In this document: piece by piece, positions 8,064 through 17,740 of the stretch | Position numbering within the stretch: position 1 is the stretch's first letter | Layout: every line of letters begins with the position of its first letter | NCBI GenBank assembly: GCA_018335795.1 | Contig: JAGXRP010000044.1 | Location: 20,664 to 84,663, forward strand | Direction of reading: 5' to 3' | DNA from: Desulfobulbaceae bacterium | Lineage (GTDB): Bacteria > Bacteroidota > Ignavibacteria > Kapaibacteriales > UBA2268 | Length of the DNA: 64,000 nt | Translations under genes and position numbers: made by a program | Notes under the pieces: generated by a model | Databases searched by the model: none | Told to the model about the DNA's origin: nothing | What the model saw: the letters and a program-made list of their open reading frames with translations, nothing else

Positions 8064-10679
8064 ATGGCTAAGCAAAATATAAAATCGGCTCATGAAGTTA
8101 CTCCCAAAAAGGAGACTCATTCAGAAACTATGTTTATGAATTTGGCGGAGCAACTTTCTACTGCCGTCATTGTCATCACCAAGGAAATGAAGATAGCCTT
8201 TGCGAACAAAGCTGCCAAAAAATATCTGAAGACAAAATTCCCCAAAGGGTTCAAAATTCAGCATGATTATTCGGGCGATTTCGATAAAAACGAAATCATG
8301 AGACTATTCAAAATTGACAGCAAGATGCATTTCAGTTGCCAATCAATAAGTTGGGAAAATGAGGACAGCCTTTTGCTAATCTTATCAGTTGACTCCAAAT
8401 CCGATATTGAGACTTCTCCTGCAGGAAATAATTTGGGCTTTTTGTACCACTACGCTTTCGATATTTCAACAGCTAAGATTACTGATGGTAGCGATGAATT
8501 TAACCATTTGACCGAATTTAGCACAGGTGATGATTTGGCGGCTCTCATCCACCCCGATGATTACAAGGATTTCCTGAAGAGAGTCAAATCGCTCAAACAA
8601 TCCGATAATACAACCCTCATTGTTGCTGACCATAGAATCATCAGCAAAAGCAACAAAGTCTATTATGTAAGGAATAGGCTGACAATAGAATCCACCGAGG
8701 GGCGTTCCGATGTTGTTCATGCTTATATAACCTTGATTTCGGACCTTGTTTTAGAAAACGAATATGCAAGAGCGACAAAAGAATTTTACGAATCGCTCCT
8801 GAAATTATCTGTGAATGCATATTTCAAGTATGATTTAATCAAAGATACAGTTTATTACAGAAATACTCGTTCCGACAAATCAAGTGATTTGATTAAAAAT
8901 CGAAAAATTTCGCGCAATACATTGAAAAATTTCATTGCTTTTGATGATTATCCTTATGTAATTGAGGCTTTCGACAAATATTTGAGCAATCCCAAAGGCA
9001 TTTTCACAGTTAAGCTAAGGGCATTATTCAAAAATGATTGGAAATGGGTTGAAACAAGACTTATAGTAATCGCAAATGATGAATTGGGCAATCCCTCGAT
9101 GTTGGCTGGCGTCATGATTGATATTGATGATTATTATGGTGAGTATGTGAATTTACAAAATAGATGTTCCGCTTTTGATACTTTGATTGAGAATTTAGAC
9201 CAGGGCTTCATGCGAATTGATGATACGGGAAAAATCACGCATTGGAACAAAAGCATTGAAAAGCTGTCAGGTTTAGATGCAGAATTAGCCATTGGAGAGT
9301 ATATTTGGGATTTGCAAGCCTTTTACTTCAGAGAAAACACATCATTTGTAATAGATAAAGATGTGTTTGAATCCGATATCCTGACAAATTTATTAAATAA
9401 TGGGCCCGAACCCATAAAGTTTGAAACTCGATTTAGAACGATTGACGGAATTGACAAAATTGCGGCAAGTACTCAATATAGATTGACAGAGGGCGGCAAA
9501 CCAACAATTTATTACTTTTTTGAAGATGTAAGTGAACAATATCAAACTCCTGAGCAAGACACGAATGAAGTGTCAATGTTGAAAGAGATTTTGAGTTTCA
9601 CTAATCAAATTATCTACAAGAAGAACCTCGTAAGTGGCAGATACCTTTACATCAGTCATTATGTAATAAAATTATTGGGATATACCCCCGAAGAGTTCAT
9701 AAAATTCAGCGACGCTGAAATATTTGCAATGATACATCCTGATGATATTAACAATTTTCAAAATTTTCATCTATCGCCTAATTTGCGGAATGATTTCAAC
9801 GAAACGACTTCTCAGTTGGAATATCGGATAAAAACAAAATCGGGCAAATATAAGAGCATCAGAGACACTCATACATACATTATTGATAAAGGCAGTAACA
9901 AGGCTTTTCTTATTGGACGAATTGAAGACATCGGCGAACAAAAACTCCGCCAACAAGAGCAAATCGAAAACACCGAGAAATTCAAGAAATTGCTCGAACA
10001 CCAAAGCGATTTGTTGATAACAAAGGATGATAGTGGTGTTGTAAACTATCTCAGTCCTTCATTTTGCGAGTTATTTGGTGTTGATGAATTGGAAATTCTG
10101 GGGACAAAGTACGAATATCAAATTCATCCCGATGATATCGCCGGACTCAAAGAATCGCTCGATATATTGAATTCTGCCAAACCTTGTAGTGCTAATACAG
10201 AGCATAGAGCTTTGACAAAATACGGATGGAGGTGGTTTTCATGGGCATGCACAAGCTACATCACCAACGATAGAGTTGCCGAAACTCTGTATGTCGGACG
10301 CGACATCACTAAGCAAAAGCGAATAGAAGAAGCTCTCAGACTCTCTGAAAACAAATATCGTAGTATTTTCGAACTTGCTCAAGATGCGATAATAATATTT
10401 GAACCGAACGATGAAATCGTGCTTGACGTCAATCACAAAGCTGAAGAAATGTATGGTTTTGACAAATCACAGTTCATAGGTATGTCGCTTGAGGCGATCT
10501 CGACAAATGTAAGTCATGGCAAATCTCAGATTTCGAGAACATTCCGCAGCAACGAAAAGCACCGATTTGTGACTACTCAAAAACGTTCGGACGGAACAAC
10601 TTTCAAAGTAGAAATCAATGCCGCAATTATCGAATACGACGGAAAATCAGTTGTTATGAGCATTAACCGAGAAATCTAA
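8064..10679 (+). CDS. Multi-PAS sensor protein without output domain
   Basis: The 871 residues are a string of about seven PAS/PAC units, at roughly 20-100, 115-225, 240-355, 365-490, 505-635, 645-755 and 765-871. Diagnostic stretches are NLDQGFMRIDDTGKITHWNKSIEKLSGL, VIKLLGYTPEEF, IHPDDI (several copies), YRIKTKSGKYKSIRDTHTY and GRDITKQKRIEEALRLSENKYRSIFELAQDAIIIFEP. PAS domains bind small ligands or cofactors and mediate dimerisation. There is no signal peptide or membrane segment, so it is cytoplasmic. The protein stops at the end of the last PAS core. No histidine kinase, GGDEF or other effector follows, and the next gene, on the opposite strand, begins 28 bp later. Either it signals by docking to a partner or the gene has lost its 3' part. 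The ATG 8064 start is preceded by a GAGG SD (8052-8055). Confidence 0.88.
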   Translation: MAKQNIKSAHEVTPKKETHSETMFMNLAEQLSTAVIVITKEMKIAFANKAAKKYLKTKFPKGFKIQHDYSGDFDKNEIMRLFKIDSKMHFSCQSISWENEDSLLLILSVDSKSDIETSPAGNNLGFLYHYAFDISTAKITDGSDEFNHLTEFSTGDDLAALIHPDDYKDFLKRVKSLKQSDNTTLIVADHRIISKSNKVYYVRNRLTIESTEGRSDVVHAYITLISDLVLENEYARATKEFYESLLKLSVNAYFKYDLIKDTVYYRNTRSDKSSDLIKNRKISRNTLKNFIAFDDYPYVIEAFDKYLSNPKGIFTVKLRALFKNDWKWVETRLIVIANDELGNPSMLAGVMIDIDDYYGEYVNLQNRCSAFDTLIENLDQGFMRIDDTGKITHWNKSIEKLSGLDAELAIGEYIWDLQAFYFRENTSFVIDKDVFESDILTNLLNNGPEPIKFETRFRTIDGIDKIAASTQYRLTEGGKPTIYYFFEDVSEQYQTPEQDTNEVSMLKEILSFTNQIIYKKNLVSGRYLYISHYVIKLLGYTPEEFIKFSDAEIFAMIHPDDINNFQNFHLSPNLRNDFNETTSQLEYRIKTKSGKYKSIRDTHTYIIDKGSNKAFLIGRIEDIGEQKLRQQEQIENTEKFKKLLEHQSDLLITKDDSGVVNYLSPSFCELFGVDELEILGTKYEYQIHPDDIAGLKESLDILNSAKPCSANTEHRALTKYGWRWFSWACTSYITNDRVAETLYVGRDITKQKRIEEALRLSENKYRSIFELAQDAIIIFEPNDEIVLDVNHKAEEMYGFDKSQFIGMSLEAISTNVSHGKSQISRTFRSNEKHRFVTTQKRSDGTTFKVEINAAIIEYDGKSVVMSINREI

Positions 10680-10707
10680 TAGAAATCTTATATGCCAAAT
10701 TTCAAGT

Positions 10708-12957
10708 TTACTTGTACTTTGCAATTTTATCGTTAAGTGTTGCAGCAGATTTCACGATATAAAGTATCTTATCGCCAATGAAATCAACGTCGCTCAGTAT
10801 ATTCAAGTAAAGCATAGATTTTTTGTACTGACCTGATGCTTCTTTAATCCTATAATATTGGATTTTGGATAACTTTTTCAATTCAGCTTCATTGAGAGCA
10901 TGTTGAATCTCAAGTTCTTTCATGATTTTCTGGTCGAAAGTATCCAAATATTTTAACGAGCTGTCAATTAATAGGTTTAAGCCTTTTACTAATCCACCGA
11001 TTTCGGTGATTTGCTCGGCTGTAAACTTATGGTGATTGTTGTCAATATATTTATGATTTTGCTTGGAAAGCAGCACCACCCTATCTGCCAAATCCTGCAA
11101 ACTGATAAGTGATGTTGAAAAATTATAAACTTCGGAAATTTCAGATTCTTTATTCTTGTATAATTGTTTCAAAATGTTTTTGATAAGCATTTGGCAATTT
11201 TTATCATGCTCGCTTGCTTCAACCATACTCTTTTTCAAATTTTTCAAATTTGAAGCAAGTAATCCGGAATAGGACAAATTCATGATAGCTTTCAATTTGC
11301 CTATATTGTTAGCTATATTGTTGAAAGTATGCTTAATCAAAATTGAGGTTGCTTCGTTTGTATAGCTGAACATAGAAAGCAAGGCTTCGTCTTTGGTATT
11401 TTTATCTTTAACGAATTTGCCGGTTCTGAGGAAGGTAAATGCCACTAAGCCCACAAAACCAAAAATTGCATAAAGTTCGCCGAAGAAAATTATAGAGGCA
11501 ATAACTCCGCCAATCAAAAATGCCGAAATTGCAGTTATAAACCAGCCTCCGATTACAGTCACAACACCCGAAACTCTATATACAGCTGATTCTCTGCCCC
11601 ATGATTTATCTGCCAAAGCCGCAGACATTGCAACAATGAAGGTAACATAAGTAGTAGAAAGAGGAAGTTTCATCGAAGTAGCTAAAGAAATCAAACCGGC
11701 AGAAACCATCAACATCACCGCTGCTCTCATCAAGTCAAATGCCGGTGGAATGCCGTTTTCGTCCAATTCAGGTTGATATTTTGACATATCAAATCTGCTC
11801 TGAATCCACCTATTAATAGGTGCAGGAGTAATGAATTTGAAAAGATTTCCTATTGCAATGAAAAGCCTTACAATATTGCGAGCTATTAAATTTGATTCAA
11901 ATTTTTCGATTCCATCTTCATGACTACCAAGCCCAATTTCAGTTTTTGAGACATGCCTTGCCTTGCGGGACAAAAAGAGAGTAACTACCATAATAATGCC
12001 GGCTAAAAGTAAAAGCAAAGTATCTACTTTGACAGCTTCGGACATTATTCCCATAGTCTTACTCGCAATGTCCGGAAATTCGAGCGAATACTGATAAGCG
12101 TGAAGTCCGGCGATCGGAGCACCGATGAAATTGACTAAATCATTTGCAGCAAATGCCATAGCAAGAGCAAAAGTACCTATCATTACTATGACTTTTAGCA
12201 CGTTAATTTTTGTAAACCACATCATTAACTGAATCAACAATGTCCATGCTACAAACATATATGCAGACAATAACAATTGGTTTTGCTTTATCCATTCCGA
12301 AACGTCAGGCGGAATAAAAGCAGCTCCTTTTGCACCTTTTATCAAAATGAATAAAGACAAGGAAGTCAGAGCTAAGCCACTCCATAATGCGCCAAACTTA
12401 CGGAAGTTAGATTTGTAACTGTATGTAAATAATAATCTCGTTAGGTATTGGATTATGTATCCGAACGTAAACGCAAACAAGATAGACAACAAAATAGCAG
12501 ATATAATCACCAAAACAGAATCTGTATTGATATAATCTACTACATATGATAAATCTTGTCCCAATTGGAGAACTTTGATTATTGCAACTCCAACTGCAGC
12601 ACCTAACAAACCAAAGACTAAAGAGACTGTTGTTGAAGTCGGGAGCCCGAATGTATTGAATAAGTCCAAAAGCAATACATCTGTGAACATCAGGGCTATA
12701 AATATAATCAGCAGTTCGGTCAGATTAAAAAATTGGGGGTTGAAAATCCCGGTTCGGGCTATTTCCATCATTCCGCTGGAAAATGTTACACCTACCATTA
12801 CACCTATTGAGGCTACAATCATAGCAACTCGGAAAGTGGCGGCGCGGGAGCCTAAAGCTGAGTTTAGGAAGTTTACTGCGTCATTTGCGACACCGACAGT
12901 CAAATCGGTGACTGCTAAAAGGAGCAATATAATAACAATTATTAAATGTAATTCCAC
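10708..12957 (-). CDS. PiT-family inorganic phosphate transporter with C-terminal PhoU/DUF47-like domain
   Basis: A 749-residue inner-membrane transporter. Residues 1-500 carry two PiT repeats: GVANDAVNFLNSALGSRAATFRVAM near residue 22 and AANDLVNFIGAPIAGLHAY near 270. They are followed by the second PiT signature region, LPLSTTYVTFIVAMSAAL. PiT proteins import phosphate with H+ or Na+. The last about 220 residues (from about 530) are soluble and helical, as in the PhoU/DUF47 proteins that partner PiT transporters, here fused in one chain. A TATATTTG box on the minus strand (12993-13000) lies 36 bp upstream of ATG 12957. Short and long PiT forms both occur in this phylum. The function is well supported and the role of the tail is inference. 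Confidence 0.88.
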   Translation of the reverse strand: MELHLIIVIILLLLAVTDLTVGVANDAVNFLNSALGSRAATFRVAMIVASIGVMVGVTFSSGMMEIARTGIFNPQFFNLTELLIIFIALMFTDVLLLDLFNTFGLPTSTTVSLVFGLLGAAVGVAIIKVLQLGQDLSYVVDYINTDSVLVIISAILLSILFAFTFGYIIQYLTRLLFTYSYKSNFRKFGALWSGLALTSLSLFILIKGAKGAAFIPPDVSEWIKQNQLLLSAYMFVAWTLLIQLMMWFTKINVLKVIVMIGTFALAMAFAANDLVNFIGAPIAGLHAYQYSLEFPDIASKTMGIMSEAVKVDTLLLLLAGIIMVVTLFLSRKARHVSKTEIGLGSHEDGIEKFESNLIARNIVRLFIAIGNLFKFITPAPINRWIQSRFDMSKYQPELDENGIPPAFDLMRAAVMLMVSAGLISLATSMKLPLSTTYVTFIVAMSAALADKSWGRESAVYRVSGVVTVIGGWFITAISAFLIGGVIASIIFFGELYAIFGFVGLVAFTFLRTGKFVKDKNTKDEALLSMFSYTNEATSILIKHTFNNIANNIGKLKAIMNLSYSGLLASNLKNLKKSMVEASEHDKNCQMLIKNILKQLYKNKESEISEVYNFSTSLISLQDLADRVVLLSKQNHKYIDNNHHKFTAEQITEIGGLVKGLNLLIDSSLKYLDTFDQKIMKELEIQHALNEAELKKLSKIQYYRIKEASGQYKKSMLYLNILSDVDFIGDKILYIVKSAATLNDKIAKYK

Positions 12958-12992
12958 AAAAATCTTTTTTAAATTGTGAAAAAAATATAGTT

Positions 12993-13000
12993 CAAATATA
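12993..13000 (-). promoter_or_regulatory. Putative promoter -7 box for the PiT gene
   Basis: TATATTTG on the minus strand matches TAnnTTTG, 36 bases upstream of the transporter ATG. No -33 TTTG is seen at 19 bases. Confidence 0.35.
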
Positions 13001-13051
13001 TAAAGAAGAAAAAACTTAACTGTTAAGATACCTTAACAATTGAAAATATTT

Positions 13052-14236
13052 CTAATATATTTTACTCATTTTCTCTGCAAATTTCATGAACTCTATAGTA
13101 ATTCTGTCACTTATGAAATATCCTTTCGATGTGAGTTTTATTGTATCAGAGCTTTTATAAATAGCATATCCGTCGGCAATTAATTTATCTATGAATTGAG
13201 TGCAATTTTGTCGCAAATCAAAGCCAAATTCTAAAGCAAATGAATCGAATCGCAATCCTTCAGAGCGCAAATCCAAATAAATTCTCTCGTTAATTTGTTG
13301 CTCCAATGTCAATACTTCGGAATTTTCAATCGGAAGTGTGCCGGCTTTTAACAAACTGAAATACTTATCCAAGTCGCGAAAGTTCCAATATCGCTGTTTA
13401 TTATAAAGCCCGTGAGCTGATGGACCATATGCAAGATAATCTTCAGACGTCCAATATTTCAGATTATGAAGACATTTGAAGCCAACTTTGGCAAAATTGG
13501 AGATTTCGTAATGCTCGTAATGCGATTTAGAGAAATTTTTGACTGCGAGTTCGTAGAAGTCTTGGTCAACTTCTTCGTCGTGCACATTCAGTTCTCCACG
13601 AATGAATCTGTCATAAAGAGGTGTTTCGGGTTCATAAATCAAGCTGTACGCCGAAATATGCTCGGTTTGGAGCGACAATGCCTTAGCAATTGAATCACTC
13701 CAAGTTTCGAGGGTTTGCCCGGGAATTGCGTAAATCAAATCTATGCTCAAATTTTCAAAACCTGCTTTACGAGCGATATTGACGGCATTGTATATTGATT
13801 TCTCGTCATGGATTCGTTCCAAGAATTTGAGCTCGTCGCGATTGAAAGATTGAACCCCAAAGCTGATACGGTTAACTCCGAATTGCTTATAATCAGCAAT
13901 AAATTTTGAATCAATTGTGCCAGGGTTGCATTCCATTGTCCATTCGGATAATTCGCTCATATCGAAGCAATCATGCAAGGCTTGAGTAATTTGCTCCATA
14001 TGTTGGGGTTTCATCAAAGAAGGCGTTCCGCCACCGAAAAAGATGGTCTCGACTTTTAACTTGCTTCCTAATTCTTGTTCTCTTAGCTTGATTTCTGTTA
14101 CTGCCGCTTCGGCAAAGTTATCGCGACTCGATAGCTTTTCTATTGAATAGAAATCGCAATAGGAGCATTTATGAACGCAATACGGGAAATGCAGGTAAAT
14201 CCCTACACTTCCCGATTGATTTGATATTATATTCAT
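13052..14236 (-). CDS. hemW: Radical SAM heme chaperone HemW
   Basis: The 394-residue protein begins IYLHFPYCVHKCSYCDFYS. Its CxxxCxxC motif (Cys at about 21, 25, 28) holds the radical-SAM 4Fe-4S cluster. The residue after the third Cys is Asp-Phe, as in HemW. The true coproporphyrinogen dehydrogenase HemN has a fourth Cys there. FFGGGTPSLM, ECNPGTID, NRISFGVQSF and DLIYAIPGQT are further family motifs. A C-terminal HemN_C-type domain (about 300-390) closes the protein. HemW is thought to deliver heme to membrane acceptors. Many databases call it oxygen-independent coproporphyrinogen III oxidase-like. It lies 6 bp downstream of the flavin reductase gene, so the two form an operon. Confidence 0.9.
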   Translation of the reverse strand: MNIISNQSGSVGIYLHFPYCVHKCSYCDFYSIEKLSSRDNFAEAAVTEIKLREQELGSKLKVETIFFGGGTPSLMKPQHMEQITQALHDCFDMSELSEWTMECNPGTIDSKFIADYKQFGVNRISFGVQSFNRDELKFLERIHDEKSIYNAVNIARKAGFENLSIDLIYAIPGQTLETWSDSIAKALSLQTEHISAYSLIYEPETPLYDRFIRGELNVHDEEVDQDFYELAVKNFSKSHYEHYEISNFAKVGFKCLHNLKYWTSEDYLAYGPSAHGLYNKQRYWNFRDLDKYFSLLKAGTLPIENSEVLTLEQQINERIYLDLRSEGLRFDSFALEFGFDLRQNCTQFIDKLIADGYAIYKSSDTIKLTSKGYFISDRITIEFMKFAEKMSKIY

Positions 14237-14242
14237 GAGTGT

Positions 14243-14953
14243 TTAATTGTAGCGTTCGAAATTGATGCTTTTGCGACTAAAACCCATATCGAGCAATGTT
14301 TGACGTGCTTCAGACACCATATCTCTCCATCCGCAGATATAGAAATCCACAGGTGGCTTGTCCGCAAAAAGCTCTTTATAGACTTGGTGCAAATATCCGC
14401 GTCTTCCGACCCATTCGTCTGATGTCTCGCGTGAAAGAACCGGAATGAAAGTGAAATCGCCACGCTGGGTCAATTGTTCCATTTCCTCCAAATACACCAT
14501 ATCGTGCATATATCGAGTGCCAAAAATTAAATACATGTGCCTATGAGGTACATTGTTTTTTATTATATCCAAATACATTGACCTAAGCGGCGCAAGCCCT
14601 ACACCTGTGCATATAAAGCAAATATCTTTATCTGCATCCGGTTTATGGACGAAACTTCCTCTTGGTTCAGAAACTTTGAGCGAACTCCCAATATCTACTT
14701 CATTAAACAAATAGTTGGTAGCCAACCCGTTTGGGTCTAAGACAATAAGTAATTCAAAGACATTCGAGCCGTTCGGAGCATTCGCCAACGAATATTGGCG
14801 ATAATTCTTCTTTACATTGAACGGAAACTCGATTTTGATATGTTGTCCCGCTTGAAAAGTGTAAGTTTCCAACTCGGGTACTTGTATATAGAACCTTCTG
14901 ATACTCGGTGTTTCTTTAATTATATCAACAACTTTACCTTGATACCACAGCAA
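14243..14953 (-). CDS. Ferredoxin-NADP reductase-type flavoprotein oxidoreductase
   Basis: A 236-residue flavin reductase module. An N-terminal FAD-binding barrel (about 1-100) includes YRQYSLANAP, the RxYS flavin-contact motif, and EPRGSF. A C-terminal NAD(P)-binding fold carries TGVGLAPLRS (about 115-124), YLIFGTR and the YICGWRDMV motif. No 2Fe-2S ferredoxin domain is attached, so it transfers electrons between NAD(P)H and a separate carrier. The physiological partner is unknown. Its close coupling with hemW could be chance or could mean it feeds electrons to that radical-SAM protein. The gene starts at ATG 14953 and is divergent from glgP across a 169-bp gap. Confidence 0.85.
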   Translation of the reverse strand: MLWYQGKVVDIIKETPSIRRFYIQVPELETYTFQAGQHIKIEFPFNVKKNYRQYSLANAPNGSNVFELLIVLDPNGLATNYLFNEVDIGSSLKVSEPRGSFVHKPDADKDICFICTGVGLAPLRSMYLDIIKNNVPHRHMYLIFGTRYMHDMVYLEEMEQLTQRGDFTFIPVLSRETSDEWVGRRGYLHQVYKELFADKPPVDFYICGWRDMVSEARQTLLDMGFSRKSINFERYN

Positions 14954-15122
14954 TTTTGTATTTCTCCAAGATGATTATTATAGTTGAATTAGGACGAAAA
15001 AAAAAGTCTAATATTATCAAATCTTATACTCGCCTAAAAATTAAGCACTGGCTTTCATAAAATAAATAGTTCCAATTTCGTACATTGTTTCATATTGATA
15101 ATGTAAAAATGGATTATTATAA

Positions 15123-17630
15123 ATGGCTAAGACTAAAAAGCAAATTACTAAAAAAACCGACTCAATATTTTTTACGGATGACCAAGACCCCGAATCATAT
15201 TCACTAAGGAATCAGATTGCCGAACATCTCGAATTCCGAATGGTAAAAGACAAAACAACGGCAACGCTCGAAGATACTTACCGAGCGGTAGCCATGTCTG
15301 TTCGAGACCGTTTGATAAGAAAATGGCTTCGGACGCAGAATCATTACTACAAAAATGACGTCAAAAGAGTTTACTACCTTTCGATGGAATTTTTGATGGG
15401 ACGCCTATTGGGGAATACTCTTATTAATATGGGTTTTTACGTAGAAGCCGAAAATATTATAAAGGAAATGGGTTACGATTTAGACGAGATTGTTGATGCC
15501 GAACATGACATGGGATTAGGCAACGGAGGTTTGGGTAGGCTTGCGGCATGCTTTTTAGATTCGATGGCTACAATGGAATTGCCCGCATTTGGATATGGAA
15601 TCAGATACGAATATGGCATTTTTGAACAAGATATAATTAACGGGTATCAAGTAGAAAAGCCTGATAATTGGCTTCACTTCGGCAGTCCCTGGGAAATTAT
15701 CCGCCCGGAATACACTTATCCAATCAAATTCGGTGGCAGAACTGTCGAACGATACAATGGCACTTCTTGGGTCGAATGGATTGACACAACAGACGTGCTT
15801 GCAGTAGCATATGATGTTCCGATTCCCGGATACAACAACAATACTTGCAACAATTTACGACTCTGGGAAGCTAAAGCATCTAAGGATTTTGATTTTCACT
15901 CCTTCAACGAAGGTGACTACATCAAAGCCGTCGAAAATAAATACGAAACCGAAAATATCTCAAAAGTGCTTTACCCGAATGACAATACCGTGGCAGGAAA
16001 AGAACTACGGCTCAAGCAGCAATACTTCTTCGTTTCAGCATCTTTGCAAGATATAATCAGGCGTTTCAAAGTCAAGCACGCCGATTTTTCGAATTTTGCC
16101 AAAAAAAACACAATTCAATTGAATGATACTCACCCGGCAATTGCAATTGTAGAGTTGATGCGAATTTTGTTGGATAAAGAACATTTGTCTTGGGACGTTG
16201 CATGGGATATTACACAAAGGTCATTTGCATATACTAATCACACAGTGCTTAGCGAAGCGCTCGAAAAATGGTCTGTCACTTTGTTTGAGAAATTACTCCC
16301 AAGGCACTTGCAAATTATTTATGAAATCAATGCGAGATTTCTCGACAAAATCCGTATGCACTTTCATAATGATCTGGACAAAATCCGGAACATGTCAATT
16401 ATTGAGGAATCGAAAGATAAAAAAATCAGAATGGCGAATTTGGCTATCGTGAGTAGTTTTTCAGTCAACGGTGTTGCCGAATTGCATACCAAAATACTAA
16501 AGGAAAAAATATTCAAAGATTTTTATGAATACATGCCCGAGAAATTCAACAGCAAAACAAATGGAATTACTCAAAGACGTTGGCTAGTGAAAGCAAATCC
16601 TGAACTTTCGGATTTGATTACTTCCAAAATCGGTGATAATTGGATAACAAATTTATACGAACTAAAAAAACTCGAACAATTTATCAGCGATGAGCGTTTT
16701 TTAACACATTGGCAAAATGTGAAGCAAATCAATAAAAACAAGCTCGCAAAGTATATCGAAGAAAATTGCCATGTTAAAATAAACCCAAATTCGATTTTTG
16801 ATGCGCAAATCAAAAGATTCCACGAATACAAAAGGCAATTGCTCAATGTATTACACATAATCCACCTGTACAATAGCATAAAAGAAAATCCGAATGGCGA
16901 TTTCGTTCCGCGCACTATGATATTTGGCGGAAAATCTGCTCCGGGATATTATACAGCCAAGATGATTATCAAGTTAATCAATGCAGTCGCAAATATTGTA
17001 AACAACGACCCCGATATCGGCGATAAACTGAAAGTAGTATTTATCAAAAACTATTCGGTAACTTTAGCAGAACTCATTATACCTGCATCGGATTTGTCCG
17101 AACAAATATCTACTGCAGGGTATGAAGCATCGGGCACTGGCAATATGAAATTCCAACTCAACGGAGCATTAACAATCGGGACAATGGACGGAGCAAATAT
17201 CGAAATGATGGAAGAAATGGGCATCGAGAATATGTTTATATTCGGATTGAACGCCGACGAAGTTACGCAGTTACATTCAAACGGATACAACCCCAAAAAT
17301 TATTACGATAGTCATTCAGAGCTCAAGAAAGTAATTGATTTAATCAGGAGCAATTACTTCTGTGCTCTCGAACCCGGCATTTTCGACCCAATGCTTGATG
17401 AAATACTATACAAAGGTGATAAATATTGCCTCTTTGCAGATTTTGATGCTTACGTTAAGGCGCAAGAAACCGCTGCCCAAAACTATTTGGATAAGCGAGA
17501 TTGGACGACAAAATCAATACTCAACACCTCACGTTCGGGAAAATTTTCGAGCGACAGAACTATTGCCCAATATGCCGACGAAATATGGAAAATTCAAGGG
17601 TGCAAAATAAATTTGAAAAATAACGGCTGA
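15123..17630 (+). CDS. glgP: Glycogen/starch/alpha-glucan phosphorylase
   Basis: An 835-residue GT35 phosphorylase that releases glucose 1-phosphate from alpha-1,4-glucans. The PLP site is EASGTGNMKFQLNGALTIGTMDGANIE, with the Schiff-base Lys near 675. The N-terminal YYLSMEFLMGR and GNGGLGRLAACFLDSMA motifs and the FHEYKRQLLN motif (about 565) match the glycogen-type subfamily of about 800-850 residues. The shorter or longer MalP-like variants fit less well. It is a single-gene unit with 169 bp upstream, where I found no full TTTG/TAnnTTTG promoter. No other glycogen gene is nearby. The downstream 110 bp contain no clear terminator. Confidence 0.95.
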   Translation: MAKTKKQITKKTDSIFFTDDQDPESYSLRNQIAEHLEFRMVKDKTTATLEDTYRAVAMSVRDRLIRKWLRTQNHYYKNDVKRVYYLSMEFLMGRLLGNTLINMGFYVEAENIIKEMGYDLDEIVDAEHDMGLGNGGLGRLAACFLDSMATMELPAFGYGIRYEYGIFEQDIINGYQVEKPDNWLHFGSPWEIIRPEYTYPIKFGGRTVERYNGTSWVEWIDTTDVLAVAYDVPIPGYNNNTCNNLRLWEAKASKDFDFHSFNEGDYIKAVENKYETENISKVLYPNDNTVAGKELRLKQQYFFVSASLQDIIRRFKVKHADFSNFAKKNTIQLNDTHPAIAIVELMRILLDKEHLSWDVAWDITQRSFAYTNHTVLSEALEKWSVTLFEKLLPRHLQIIYEINARFLDKIRMHFHNDLDKIRNMSIIEESKDKKIRMANLAIVSSFSVNGVAELHTKILKEKIFKDFYEYMPEKFNSKTNGITQRRWLVKANPELSDLITSKIGDNWITNLYELKKLEQFISDERFLTHWQNVKQINKNKLAKYIEENCHVKINPNSIFDAQIKRFHEYKRQLLNVLHIIHLYNSIKENPNGDFVPRTMIFGGKSAPGYYTAKMIIKLINAVANIVNNDPDIGDKLKVVFIKNYSVTLAELIIPASDLSEQISTAGYEASGTGNMKFQLNGALTIGTMDGANIEMMEEMGIENMFIFGLNADEVTQLHSNGYNPKNYYDSHSELKKVIDLIRSNYFCALEPGIFDPMLDEILYKGDKYCLFADFDAYVKAQETAAQNYLDKRDWTTKSILNTSRSGKFSSDRTIAQYADEIWKIQGCKINLKNNG

Positions 17631-17740
17631 TTGTAGGATTGTAGGGACAGAACAATGTTTAGGTTCCTGCAATCCAAATACTTATGTGCTGTCACGTCAA
17701 AATATCTTGACTACAGAATTTTTATAGTTCTCTCTAAAAT

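Noticed and set aside
10660..10707. Frameshift at the 3' end of the PAS gene joining a kinase downstream
   Set aside because: The 28 bp before the next (opposite-strand) gene leave no room for an effector in any frame.
17631..17740. Gene or RNA in the gap after glgP
   Set aside because: It contains only a degenerate GTAGGGAC-like repeat; I saw no ORF or stable hairpin.
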